Origin: Rhynchopus euleeides
Lineage: Eukaryota; Euglenozoa; Diplonemea; Diplonemida; Diplonemidae
Length of the DNA: 64,000 bases
NCBI GenBank assembly: GCA_963210315.1
Contig: OY723300.1
Location: 1,116,001 to 1,180,000, forward strand
Direction of reading: 5' to 3'
Shown: in pieces, positions 54,811 through 64,000 of the stretch
Position numbering within the stretch: position 1 is the stretch's first letter
Layout: each line of letters starts with the position of its first letter
The notes under the pieces: generated by a model
The model's database searches: none
Seen by the model: only the letters and a program-made list of their open reading frames with translations
What the model was told of the DNA's origin: nothing
Translations under genes and position numbers: made by a program

Positions 54811-55358
54811 ATGGTGGCCACGTGGAAGGAGGTGAAGGCGGCGAAGGAGACGGTATGACTTTTGACTTGAGCTGCCGGACATGTGCACCTGTTCCTGTGC
54901 CTGCGCCTGTGTCTGTTGCACCTGCACCACCCCACCACCAACAGCTCCCCAAGGAGGTGAACGGCTGCCGCCGTGGTCTGAACAAGGGGTTCAAGGTGAC
55001 GAAGATCGCCAAGACCCTGAACCCCGCCAAGAGGCAGGCGCTGCAGAAGGTCAAGCTCGCGGCTGTGCGTGAGGTGATCCTGGAGGTATGCACTGCATCT
55101 GTTGCTGTGGCACCCGCACGCAGGAGCACTGGCAGCCACAAACACGAATGAACACACACCACCAACACCTCCAACCAACAGACCGCCGGGCTCTCTCCCT
55201 ACGAGAAGCGTATCACTGAGCTGCTGAAGGTGCAGCGTGAGAAGCGTGCCCTGCGTTTCGCCAAGCGCCGTCTTGGGTCGTTCCAGCGCGGCAAGAAGAA
55301 GCGTGAGATCGTCCAGAACCTGATGCGCCAGATGGCCAGCAAGAAGAAGACCCTCTAA
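54811..55358 (+). CDS. RPL36: Ribosomal protein eL36, copy A
   Basis: 119-residue large-subunit protein from exons 54811-54852, 54945-55085 and 55182-55358 (42, 141 and 177 nt). Introns are 92 and 96 nt, with donors GTATGA and GTATGC and acceptors CAACAG. The family signature is clear: GLNKGFKVTK, then AVREVILETAGLSPYEKRI, then RALRFAKRRLGSFQRGKKKRE. Slightly longer than the usual 100-105 residues because of an N-terminal extension (MVATWKEVKAAKET). Both introns are at codon boundaries. Copies B (55874-56427) and C (61596-62140) encode the same protein. Confidence 0.96.
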
Positions 55359-55873
55359 GAAGCCTTCTTCGCTTGCACTGCGATTATCGACACTGTACTA
55401 CGCCTTCCGAACTACAGGCTGCCAACAGGCCAGCCTTCTGCAGCCGCCATGCTGCCAGCTGACACATCACACGTGTCGGTACGTGAGTCTGACTGCGGAT
55501 ATCCTCCGCTGATCTTCTGCAGACGGGGTTAGGCCTCGACCGCTTTTCTAGCCTTGCTGTTCAACGTACGCAGTTGCCATCATCGTGTTCGAGTCGTGCT
55601 GCAGGAGACAGGAAGCCCTGCTTGCCTGCAGAGTCACGAGCCTTGCGAAAACGTCCCGCCCCGCCCCGCCCCCCTCCCCTTCCCATGCGCCTCGCCACTC
55701 TCAGCAATCATTGGCCACATGTTCTGAATATTTGTTCGCGTCTTGTCGGTGGCAGTCGGGAGCAGTTTGTCTCACGCCAGCCCTGCCGGATCACGGGTAG
55801 CCATCGAGCACCTGCTCATCGGTCTCGCACACATCAACCACAGGGGGCAGGCAAAAAAAACCAACACTTTAAA
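55359..55873. other. Spacer between eL36 copies A and B
   Basis: No gene recognised; no similarity to the flanks of the other eL36 copies was seen. Confidence 0.5.
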
Positions 55874-56427
55874 ATGGTGGCCACGTGGAAGGAGGTGAAG
55901 GCGGCGAAGGAGACGGTATGACTTGTGACTTGAGCTGCCATACATGTGCACCTGTGTCTGTGTTGCACCTGTACCACCCCACCACCAACAGCTCCCCAAG
56001 GAGGTGAACGGCTGCCGCCGTGGTCTGAACAAGGGGTTCAAGGTGACGAAGATCGCCAAGACCCTGAACCCCGCCAAGAGGCAGGCGCTGCAGAAGGTCA
56101 AGCTCGCGGCTGTGCGTGAGGTGATCCTGGAGGTATGCACTGCATCTGTTGCTGTGGCACCCGCACGCAGGAGCACTGGCAGCCACAAACACGAATGAAC
56201 ACACTCCTGCACCTCCACTAACACCTCCTCCAACCAACACCAACCAACAGACCGCCGGGCTCTCCCCCTACGAGAAGCGTATCACTGAGCTGCTGAAGGT
56301 GCAGCGTGAGAAGCGCGCCCTGCGTTTCGCCAAGCGCCGTCTTGGGTCGTTCCAGCGCGGCAAGAAGAAGCGTGAGATCGTCCAGAACCTGATGCGCCAG
56401 ATGGCCAGCAAGAAGAAGACCCTCTAA
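55874..56427 (+). CDS. RPL36: Ribosomal protein eL36, copy B
   Basis: Exons 55874-55915, 55992-56132 and 56251-56427, again 42, 141 and 177 nt and the same 119-residue product. Introns are 76 and 118 nt, differing from copy A by internal deletion and insertion but otherwise nearly identical (GACTTGAGCTGC in intron 1; CACTGGCAGCCACAAACACG in intron 2). Coding differences seen are synonymous. The direct-tandem arrangement with copy A suggests local duplication. Confidence 0.96.
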
Positions 56428-56973
56428 GAGCGTTCTCCTCCCAAGTGCGCCCTTGGTCTGACTCTTGAGTGCGAGTGGTGACTGCGCCACTGCGCATCAG
56501 TGCATATCAGAGACGAAAGGCAGGCTGCAGATCATGGCCAGCGAAGCAGGCACGTCCGAAAGAGTCTATCAAGGCAGAGCAAAAGCAAGTCGTTGTGCGC
56601 CGCCACATGGCGGCAGACAGTGCCAGTGAGACGAACCGCCCCTGCCTTCTGCCCGCCCCACCCCCCCCCCCCCCCCCACACCCACTTTGCCTGCAGGAGT
56701 TTCTGCATGTCACCCCCCACACAAACATTACGAGAAAGTGCTGGGGTGACCCTGCCTTTTGCCTTCACTCTCTCGACGACAAGCCAGCCATCTGTCAATC
56801 TCAATCCTCTCTGCCTCTCCCCAACCCCTACACCCCCATCAATGCACCTACCTCACCCCGCCCTACCGCCACCACCACCACCACCACCACCCCCCCTGCA
56901 AGGCCATCCCCCATCACCCCTCTGCCACTACACCCGGCAGCCCAGCACCCCTACACCACCCCTCCTCTGCACC
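56428..56973. other. Upstream region of the PB1-UBA gene
   Basis: Holds a diverged copy of the dispersed motif (56721-56785) and pyrimidine-rich sequence. CCGGCAG ends 33 bases before the start codon. Confidence 0.5.
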
Positions 56974-57723
56974 ATGGAGCCTTCATGCAGCTCTGTCTCG
57001 ACGCCTGCCCCCGTGGCTGCTTCTGTCGCCACCCCCGCCACGGTGCCAGTGAAATTCATGCTCACCCGTGCCGGGGTGCTGTGCGAGCGCCGGCGGACCC
57101 GCCTGGCCAACCCGGGGTTCACAGATGTGAAGGGGCATGTGCAGCAGTGGGCTTGTGGTGATTTCAACCTGCAATACGTCGACGATGACGGGGAGCTTGT
57201 GATGATGGATCTCGACGATGAGTGGGCTGAGTGCCTCGCGCAGTGGGAGCAGCGCCGAGATGCTGCGGCAAAACCCAGCGCCTACGCACTCCGCCTGTTC
57301 GTCGAGCTGGAGCCAGGCCTGCCCACGGAGAACGCATCTCTCACAGAAGCTGGGTGTAGCAGGGCGAGGCGTGCGTCTGGGCAGCGCAACCGCCGGCAGC
57401 AGCAGGCGGTTGCCTTTGCAGACGTGGATACAGACGAGGAGGCAGCCCTGTCGCAGAGCCGCCGCACCTCCTCCCCACACCCAGGTGCTGCGCCGCGCGG
57501 CGCCGAGCGTGTCACACCCTCCCCCACCCCCGCCGACGCCGGGCCACAGCCAGCAGACGGCGGCGAATCCCGCACACCCGACGCTGCCGCTGCCCAGCCC
57601 GACCACTCTGAGGCTCTGGCCCAGCTGCAGGTCATGGGGTTCGAGGTGACGGACCAGGTGCGCGAGTCCCTCGCGAGGCACAACGGCAAGATGCGGGAGG
57701 TGGTGAACGAGCTGCTGTCGTAA
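56974..57723 (+). CDS. PB1-UBA protein, possible selective-autophagy adaptor
   Basis: 249 residues; the ATG is in a strong context (ACCATGG) and the frame upstream is Pro-rich noise. Residues about 25-112 form a PB1 domain with the acidic OPCA-type motif YVDDDGELVMMDLDDEW. Residues about 211-249 form a C-terminal UBA domain (LAQLQVMGFEVTDQVRESL). The middle is disordered, Pro/Ala/Ser-rich. F148-A-D-V151 followed by DTDEE fits an LC3/Atg8-interacting motif. PB1 plus terminal UBA is the outline of p62/NBR1-type receptors, which link ubiquitinated cargo to Atg8, but no ZZ zinc finger is present. The function is therefore an inference from architecture; other PB1-UBA adaptors remain possible. Confidence 0.82.
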   Translation: MEPSCSSVSTPAPVAASVATPATVPVKFMLTRAGVLCERRRTRLANPGFTDVKGHVQQWACGDFNLQYVDDDGELVMMDLDDEWAECLAQWEQRRDAAAKPSAYALRLFVELEPGLPTENASLTEAGCSRARRASGQRNRRQQQAVAFADVDTDEEAALSQSRRTSSPHPGAAPRGAERVTPSPTPADAGPQPADGGESRTPDAAAAQPDHSEALAQLQVMGFEVTDQVRESLARHNGKMREVVNELLS

Positions 57724-59695
57724 ATAGAGAGGGGGGGGCTGTCGGGGTGTGCTTCTCTCTCGGAAAATCTCAGAATTCGATTCGGGGGGGAGCCTTGGCT
57801 CAGAAATGTAGAAAGGCTTGGGGTGGGTGGGTGGGTGTGTGTGTGTCGTTGCGCTTCGTTATTTTGTGCCGAACGATGCCTCCCTAGGAGGTGCATGTGT
57901 TCAAGATATCCAACACTCTTTTTCATCGAGTCTTTTTGATGCGAACAGCTAGCCGTTCTGCCAGAGGAGAGAGAGAGAGAGAGTGAGAGAGAGTGAAGGT
58001 GCACGCACTCACAGAGAGTTTGGTTTCAAGCCCACACATTCTGACACCAGCAGCATAGCAAAAGAGGCAACCCTGTCTGGCTGGCTGTTCTTCTTGGGGG
58101 CAGCGAAGATAATATTCACGGATATTGTCGTGTGCATTATTTACATATTTACACCGGAAGTGAAGAAAAACGAAGGAACAGGAGAATGGAAGGGAGGAGA
58201 AGGGTGTGTGTGTGGGGCTGAACTGAGCCACAGTCCGTCCCACATGCCCTGCTAGGTGCAGGGCACCCATATCCTACAAAGGGCTGGAACCGAACCGAGA
58301 CCGCCTCTCTCTCGGTTGGGGCGGGGGGTGGGAGCTCGAGGTCTGCGCGCTGCCGTTCGCTGGCCCGGGCAGGTGGGGGTGGGGGTGGGGGCGAGGTGTG
58401 CGATAGGGGGGACTGAATGCGTTGCTATTGTGTTTCCGAAGTGTGCAGGGGGCCTTCTTGCCTTACCACCGCACCCTGCCACGCCCGTTTTCAACCAAAC
58501 CGGCAGGCCCCACCCGCCACTCCGCCCCTCCCTGCTTGCTGCAGGCAGGGGGGGCGCTTGGTCCTGGTGGTGGCTTCCTGGCCTGCTCTGACCAAAGCGC
58601 CGCCGGCACTTTTCAAAGAAAGTCCTGGGAGGATGTATAACGAACTGTAAATTCTGTAAAATTTTGTAAAAAATGGGGGGATTTTTTGGAAAAATGGCCA
58701 AAAAAAGAGTGTGGGGAGTTGGGTCCAGTTTAGCAAAGTCCGTGTATTTGGACGCGGCCCCTCAGATAAGGAAGCCGCGTCTCAGGTGCGATATGGGGTG
58801 TTGGAGAATTTCAGGGTTCGCCAACCTACCTCTGCTACCAAGGTCCTGGGTAAGACGTTAAACTGCCTGGGGGGGCCGTCCCCGGACCATGACGGGTGCC
58901 TGCACCAGGAGTCTAGCACGGCCGTGGTCCAGGGCATGACCGAAAACTGCTTGGGTACCGAGGCTCCCCAGACCAGGAAGGGTGGAGACACCTGGAGTCT
59001 AAATAGTCACACCACGTCAGGCCAGACCTTCGCATTGCACTCCGCGAAGACTGCCACACAGCCGCGGGGCAGGTGTGCAGCCTGTGGAAAACCTCGTACA
59101 GAAAAGGGTCGGCGACCGCCCGCCCCCAGTCTGAGAGGCATCAGCCGAATCTCGGTGGAGGCGGGCACAAAACAAAAGGGAGAGTCGTCACTGTGCATAT
59201 CAGCACGGTCCCGCCCTCTGTGCCAGACCAACACACCACCAAAGGAAAAGAGGAAGAGGCGACGTAAGGCAATGCCTCCGTGCGGCCAGGAGAACACGAA
59301 ATAGCGACCCCCTCAACGGGGAATGCTACGAGCACGGCCAAAAATCGTTCAAATCGTTCAAATTCCCGTTCGAACCGCTATCCCAGGTCCGACTCAAAAC
59401 TGTGCTGGGCTCTCGGAGACGGGAGCCCGAAAGCGGGAAGACCAAGCCAATTGTTTTTTCGTGCGAGGATCACTCCTCGACACTGTGTGGAAGCCCTGCA
59501 GGGCACATCCATGAGACGCATCACAACAGAAGGGACAGAAGAACATGAGGCCACGAGGAAGCTGGCCGTGTATCGCAAAGTTTTCGACAACGTAGCATGC
59601 CCGAGAGGAACGTTCTTCCCGTTCCCATTCAGGGTACGGTACACCTGAGGACAGCAAAAGACGGTCACCTTGCAGGCGGGGCAACGCCTGCATGA
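57724..59695. other. Intergenic with repeat fragments
   Basis: A GA-rich tract (57964-57999) and G-rich 58370-58400. 58706-58740 is the reverse of 10655-10690. 58848-58916 matches 29893-29965. 59266-59366 resembles fragments at 26485-26610 and 27857-27925. No gene recognised. Confidence 0.5.
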
Positions 59696-60188
59696 CATGG
59701 TTTGACATAAGACTTACTTATTTTTACGCTTATTCCGTAAGATTTGTAAGTCTTATAAGACTTACGGAAATCTTACGGAAATCTTATAAGACTTATAAGA
59801 ATCTTACGGATTCTTATCAGGCTTACGGAAAATCTTATAAGATTTTTTTATCTTACCAAAAATATTATCGATAATATAAGACTTACAAATCTTATCGGAA
59901 AAATCCGTAAGTCTTAAAAGACTTACGGAAAATCTTATAAGTCTTATAAGATTTTCCGCAAGTCTTATAAGACTTATCGGATTTCTGGCAAGAATTTTCC
60001 GGAATCTTACAAGAATCTTATGAGATTTTCCCAAAATCTTATAAGACTTTCTCAGATTCTTACAAGTCTTATAAGATTTGACGGCTTATCGTAAGAATTC
60101 TTGGCTTTTTTTCGTAAGTGTTCGGAGCCAATAAGCGTAAGAATCCATAAGAATCCAACAAGATTCTTAAGCGGCTTGTCAAACCATG
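59696..60188. mobile_element. 493-bp CATGGTTTGACA element with satellite interior
   Basis: Ends CATGGTTTGACA and TTGTCAAACCATG, flanked by GCATGA on both sides (59690-59695 and 60189-60194), a perfect 6-bp target duplication. The interior is almost wholly built from overlapping palindromic units such as TCTTATAAGACTTACGGAAA. It has no ORF. The termini are the same as those of the large elements at 4-16 kb, so it is a small non-autonomous relative even though its interior is unrelated. Confidence 0.85.
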
Positions 60189-60194
60189 GCATGA

Positions 60195-61595
60195 ACGCAG
60201 ATAAAATTGCAGCATACGTTCCCTGCATCAGGAGCCGGTTGTCAAGCCTCCCGTGTTGCAGTTGTAGGGCTCCGAATAACACCCAGTTTCATCGGACCGT
60301 AACGAGGATCTTGGCATCGACGAGCCACAGACTGTGACACTTTACAGTCGGAATCGCGTCCGACACCTGGTAGGCATTGCCATGCCGATGGAAGGCCCCC
60401 CCAGCCCATGGGGGGCCCGGGGTCTCAGACGGTGGGAGGCACTCCAGAGTGGCGTGTGGCCTCCGACCGGCGCGGACTGCGCTACAACACCGCAACCGAG
60501 GGCACCTGCAACTACATTTGGATGCGGGACACGGCATCTTCTGAGATGCTCGGCGGGGAGAGGGGGGTCTCTCTGTACCTCCTAGGGAAAGCGGACAGAA
60601 CGAGGTAGGCACTCGGAGATGGAGCCGAGAGGGGCGGACGGGGGTTCTTTCAGGCAGCGCCGCAACAGCGAGAAGAACACGTGCAACCCCAGAACACGAG
60701 GCGCCGTGACGGAGCAACAGGAGAAAACCATAAAAACAGGGCGTCCGGACGACAGACAGGCACGGGACTGGAAACGCAAACAAACAGACAGCCGAAAAGA
60801 AGTCGAAGTGAAACGGTTGTACAAAGGGCTCGGCTTTACCGACGTCCTTCGTACAGAGTGAAACGACGACGCCGCCGAAGGCGGCCAATCCGCCGCCCGA
60901 AGGGCGGCGGAAAATTTTTTGGGGTGTTTTTGGGTGAAAATCCGGGCAACCCGGGCCCTTTGGGACCACATAGGCCAGGAAAGGCCAAAATTTTCGACTT
61001 TTTTCGGAAATTTTCCGATTTTTCACAGTGTGGCAGTCCGCAGACACAGATTTTCGGGTCAGAAAAAAAAATTTTTTTCGACCCAAAAATTTCGGATTTT
61101 TTTCCGGAGGGTGTATGGTGACCATCCCGGAAATCCGAAAAAAACCTGATTTTTCCTGATTTTCGGATTTTTCTCGAAATTCGCCCTTGTGTCAACCAGT
61201 GGCAAATTTTTCGGAAAATCGGGAAAAACAGGAAAATCCGGAAAATCATACACCCTCCCTGTGGTCTGTTATTTCGTCCGTTATATTGTGTGCCGGTCAT
61301 GTGCCGCCTGCCGTCAGCCCAGTGCCCTGGTCTTTTCCGCTTCCTAGCCTTATTGGGTGGGTGGGGCGGCAGGGGCTGGCCAGGGGTGGGGCCCGTATTT
61401 CTTCTTCTCGCCTGTCTCGAATGGGCCGCGGGTTACGCAATTTCAGTGGCTGCCGAGCCCAGCCCCCTCCCACACGCGTTGTGTTTGCCGTGTACGTTGG
61501 CACGCTTGTCGGGGCCAGAGCCTGCAGGATGTGTGGTTGCTGTGTCTGCACGTATCCACACCACCCCCCTCAGCCAGACTCACATCACAGCAAAA
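60195..61595. other. Intergenic with CGAAAAATTT-type palindromes
   Basis: 60900-61250 contains TTTTCGG/CCGAAAA repeats, including GGAGGGTGTATG (61107) and its inverse CATACACCCTCC (61246), bounding a foldback of about 150 bp. No gene recognised. CATCACAG ends 5 bases before the eL36 copy C start. Confidence 0.5.
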
Positions 61596-62140
61596 ATGGT
61601 GGCCACGTGGAAGGAGGTGAAGGCGGCGAAGGAGACGGTATGACTTGTGACTTGAGCTGCCCATGTGCACCTGTTCCTGTGCCTGCGCCTGTGTCTGTTG
61701 CACCTGCACCACACCACCACCAACAGCTCCCCAAGGAGGTGAACGGCTGCCGCCGTGGTCTGAACAAGGGGTTCAAGGTGACGAAGATCGCCAAGACCCT
61801 GAACCCCGCCAAGAGGCAGGCGCTGCAGAAGGTCAAGCTCGCGGCGGTGCGTGAGGTGATCCTGGAGGTACGTACTGCATCTGTTGCTGTGGCACCCGCA
61901 CGCAGGAGCACTGGCAGCCACAAACACGAATGAACACACACCACCAACACCTCCAACCAACAGACCGCCGGGCTCTCCCCCTACGAGAAGCGTATCACTG
62001 AGCTGCTGAAGGTGCAGCGTGAGAAGCGTGCCCTGCGTTTCGCCAAGCGCCGTCTTGGGTCGTTCCAGCGCGGCAAGAAGAAGCGTGAGATCGTCCAGAA
62101 CCTGATGCGCCAGATGGCCAGCAAGAAGAAGACCCTGTAA
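61596..62140 (+). CDS. RPL36: Ribosomal protein eL36, copy C
   Basis: Exons 61596-61637, 61727-61867 and 61964-62140, product as in copies A and B. Introns are 89 and 96 nt; the second donor is GTACGT where A and B have GTATGC. Intron 2 is otherwise almost identical to that of copy A. The flanks before the ATG and after the TAA are unlike the other copies. Confidence 0.96.
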
Positions 62141-62401
62141 GCGGCCCCTTCATGCATCCACCCTTCATCAGCTTCATCAGGCAGTGCGCCTGACGTAGGC
62201 ATGTGAGTCACTTCAGAACAGATCGCCCCCTGCCCCGCCCCCCCTCCTCCACCCACACCCCCCATGTGGGCAAACCTGTCTCTGCAGCATTTTTCCCGCT
62301 CGTGCGCACAAACAGAACTCCTTTACTGGCAGGGCCTTGCGCCACACCCCCACCACCCCACCAGGACACACTGGGGAGGGGACGAGATCCCTGCCGCCAC
62401 A
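62141..62401. other. Spacer between eL36 copy C and the RED gene
   Basis: Pyrimidine-rich with CTCTGCAG ending at 62287. No coding sequence seen. Confidence 0.5.
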
Positions 62402-64000
62402 ATGAAGGCCACCGACTTCAAGGCGATGCTGCAGACCCCCAGCAGGCCTGTTGATGGGGCGCTCGACATGAAGCACGTCATCAAAGCCGCGCCACGCCGC
62501 CATGAAAAGGACAAGGAGAAGAAGCCGAAACTCCCGGGCCCCGCCCCGAAGGCGGGCGGCGGCGGCGGCGGGAAGGGCGGCAAAGACTGGCGCGAGCGCC
62601 GCGAGCAAGGCGCCAAGGGGGTGCAGTACCGCGACCGCGCTGAGGAGAGGCGGAATGCCTCTAACCCCGACTACAAAAATGACGCCGAGCTGCTGGAGAA
62701 GGTCGGGATGACCCCCATGATCCCCCGCACCGTGCAGACCCACGCAGCCACCTTCGCCACGCCCTTCGTCACCCCCGCCATGGCACGCATGAACCCACAA
62801 CTCGCGCAGCAGCTCTCCACCATCAAGGCCGCTGAGGGTGCCATCCCCAACCCGGAGGCTGAAAACATCTCGGATGACGAGGTGCAGCGCCGCCGCCAGG
62901 CGCAAATCCTCGACGAGATCCAGAAGTCGAAGGCGCTTGGGGGTGACGAGGTGCACACCCATCTGGTGAAGGGTCTCGACGTCGCCCTGCTGCAGAAGAC
63001 GAGGGCCCGCCTGCAGGACGAGCAGGCGAAGGTGGATGTGGAGTCGGGCCTGGCGGCGCACACCGCAGCAGAGGAAGGCAGGGCCAGGGCGACCGCGCTG
63101 GCCCCACACCCTGTGAAGAAGGCGCAGCCTGCCGTGCCATCCGTGGAGGTTCACACCGGGATGGGGCGCGGGGTGCTGGCGTCGCTCGACGCTGCGGGGT
63201 TTGTGGCAAAGCCTGCCGCACGGCAGGCCCTTTCCTCCAAAACGTTCTTCACCTTCGACGCCAGCCTGCAGGAGGCCTGCGAGCCGCCCCGCGTGTCGGT
63301 GCGGAGCGGCATCCTCGCCTCTGCAGGGCCTCAGAGCGCAATGTGCAGCGTGGCGGGCGACCTCCTGAAGTCCCTCGCAGAGATTGTCGCCAAGAAGGGC
63401 ACCAAGGTGCGCCGCGTGCCCCGCGGGGCGAAGCCCGCCGCGGGGGCGGCGGCGGCGCCGGCCACCCCTGCTGTGCGGCTGGTGGGGGACCTCAAGCCTC
63501 CTGCGCTGCCTACCCTGCCATCTGGGCTTGGGGGCCCGGCGGTGCATCGCTCGGAGGGGGGTGTGCAGCAGCAGCAGAGGCAGAGGCAGATGCAGAGGCA
63601 GCCACCAGCTGCTGCGGCGGCGAAGCCTGCGACGAAGGGGCCTACGATGGGGGCGAAGCTCTTCGGAGATGTCGGCAGTGATGACGATGATGACGACAGC
63701 AGTGGCGGTGGCGGGGTGCCGGTGGCAAAGGCGGGGCTGCCTGCGAAGTTCACGCCTCCGCCCCCGGGGCCTGCTGCGGCGCGGGATGATGTCAGCGATG
63801 ACGGCAGCGACACCGACAGGGCTGTTGCGGAGATGCAGCAGGACCTGATGCGGCGCAAGATGCAGGAGGAGGCGGAGGCAGCGCGCAGGGCGAAGGCGGC
63901 GCAGCGGACGGGCGACGAGGATTCCGACGACGACTACGAAATCCCCGACGAGCCGATCCAGATGCCGAGCGAGGGGGCGGCGAAGCCTTCCGCGGATGAT
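62402..64000 (+). CDS. IK: RED/IK-like spliceosomal protein, 5' part (runs off the end)
   Basis: Open from ATG 62402 to the last base (533 codons, no stop). The N-terminus TDFKAMLQTP, then VQYRDRAEERRNASNPDY (75-91), ILDEIQKSKALGGDEVHTHL (169-188) and VKGLDVALLQKTRARL match the RED-protein N-terminal domain, whose hallmark is the YRDRAxERR and HTHLVKGLDxALL motifs. Later parts are Ala/Gln-rich and acidic with EDSDDDYEIPDEP near the end. RED (IK, SMU-2) is a component of the B-complex spliceosome, partnering SMU1. Glycine-rich insertion at 52-60 is unusual. The C-terminal part lies outside the window, so completeness is unknown. Confidence 0.92.
   Translation, partial: MKATDFKAMLQTPSRPVDGALDMKHVIKAAPRRHEKDKEKKPKLPGPAPKAGGGGGGKGGKDWRERREQGAKGVQYRDRAEERRNASNPDYKNDAELLEKVGMTPMIPRTVQTHAATFATPFVTPAMARMNPQLAQQLSTIKAAEGAIPNPEAENISDDEVQRRRQAQILDEIQKSKALGGDEVHTHLVKGLDVALLQKTRARLQDEQAKVDVESGLAAHTAAEEGRARATALAPHPVKKAQPAVPSVEVHTGMGRGVLASLDAAGFVAKPAARQALSSKTFFTFDASLQEACEPPRVSVRSGILASAGPQSAMCSVAGDLLKSLAEIVAKKGTKVRRVPRGAKPAAGAAAAPATPAVRLVGDLKPPALPTLPSGLGGPAVHRSEGGVQQQQRQRQMQRQPPAAAAAKPATKGPTMGAKLFGDVGSDDDDDDSSGGGGVPVAKAGLPAKFTPPPPGPAAARDDVSDDGSDTDRAVAEMQQDLMRRKMQEEAEAARRAKAAQRTGDEDSDDDYEIPDEPIQMPSEGAAKPSADD

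Noticed and set aside
54853..55181. C/D-box snoRNA in eL36 introns
   Set aside because: No RTGATGA and CTGA pair in the right arrangement was found in either intron.

Overview
The window looks like repeat-rich nuclear DNA of a GC-rich, intron-bearing, mitochondriate unicellular eukaryote. Support comes from GT-AG introns with GTATG/GTACG donors inside ribosomal protein, splicing-factor and transposase genes, eukaryote-only families (eL36, RED/IK, NSRP1, SLC25, calcyphosin-like EF-hand protein, PB1-UBA protein), and very abundant simple-sequence and nested transposon DNA. The species cannot be fixed from sequence alone. All host-type genes lie on the + strand, and several have an AG acceptor-like site a few bases before the ATG, which would suit a lineage with spliced-leader trans-splicing (for example diplonemids or dinoflagellates). 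That is only a hypothesis.

Layout. 1-4284: noncoding repeats, then a poly(A)-ended retroposon-like unit on the - strand (about 2961-4177). 4285-16164: two copies of one terminal-inverted-repeat (TIR) element family with termini CATGGTTTGACA or close variants. The inner copy (7327-15776) is inserted in reverse orientation into the outer copy and carries a hAT/DUF659-like transposase gene (10893-13549); a 5'-truncated copy of the retroposon unit (7448-8485) sits in the inner copy. 16168-22854: a patchwork of small TIR, foldback and MITE-like elements, including a 689-bp hAT-like non-autonomous element (22166-22854). 23908-24837: a mitochondrial glutamate-type carrier. 24838-37183: mostly noncoding, with a 6.4-kb palindromic mosaic (28869-35248). 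37192-39839: an apparently complete hAT transposon with TIRs, a perfect 8-bp target duplication and a 50-nt intron. 40732-42144: an RNase H ORF, probably a retrotransposon remnant, beside a 357-bp direct repeat pair (42171-43326). 43327-46899: noncoding.

46900-64000 is the gene-rich part: a secreted HExxH metallopeptidase-like protein with CUB-like repeats, an NSRP1-like splicing regulator, a calcyphosin-like EF-hand protein, three copies of the eL36 gene (two adjacent, one 5 kb away), a PB1-UBA protein, and the 5' part of a RED/IK spliceosomal gene that runs off the end. Two of these (NSRP1, RED) act in pre-mRNA splicing and eL36 in translation; nothing suggests an operon-like pathway. The three eL36 copies are almost identical from start to stop codon, introns included, yet unrelated immediately outside. 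A 493-bp member of the CATGGTTTGACA family (59696-60188, perfect 6-bp target duplication) lies between the PB1-UBA gene and the third eL36 copy.
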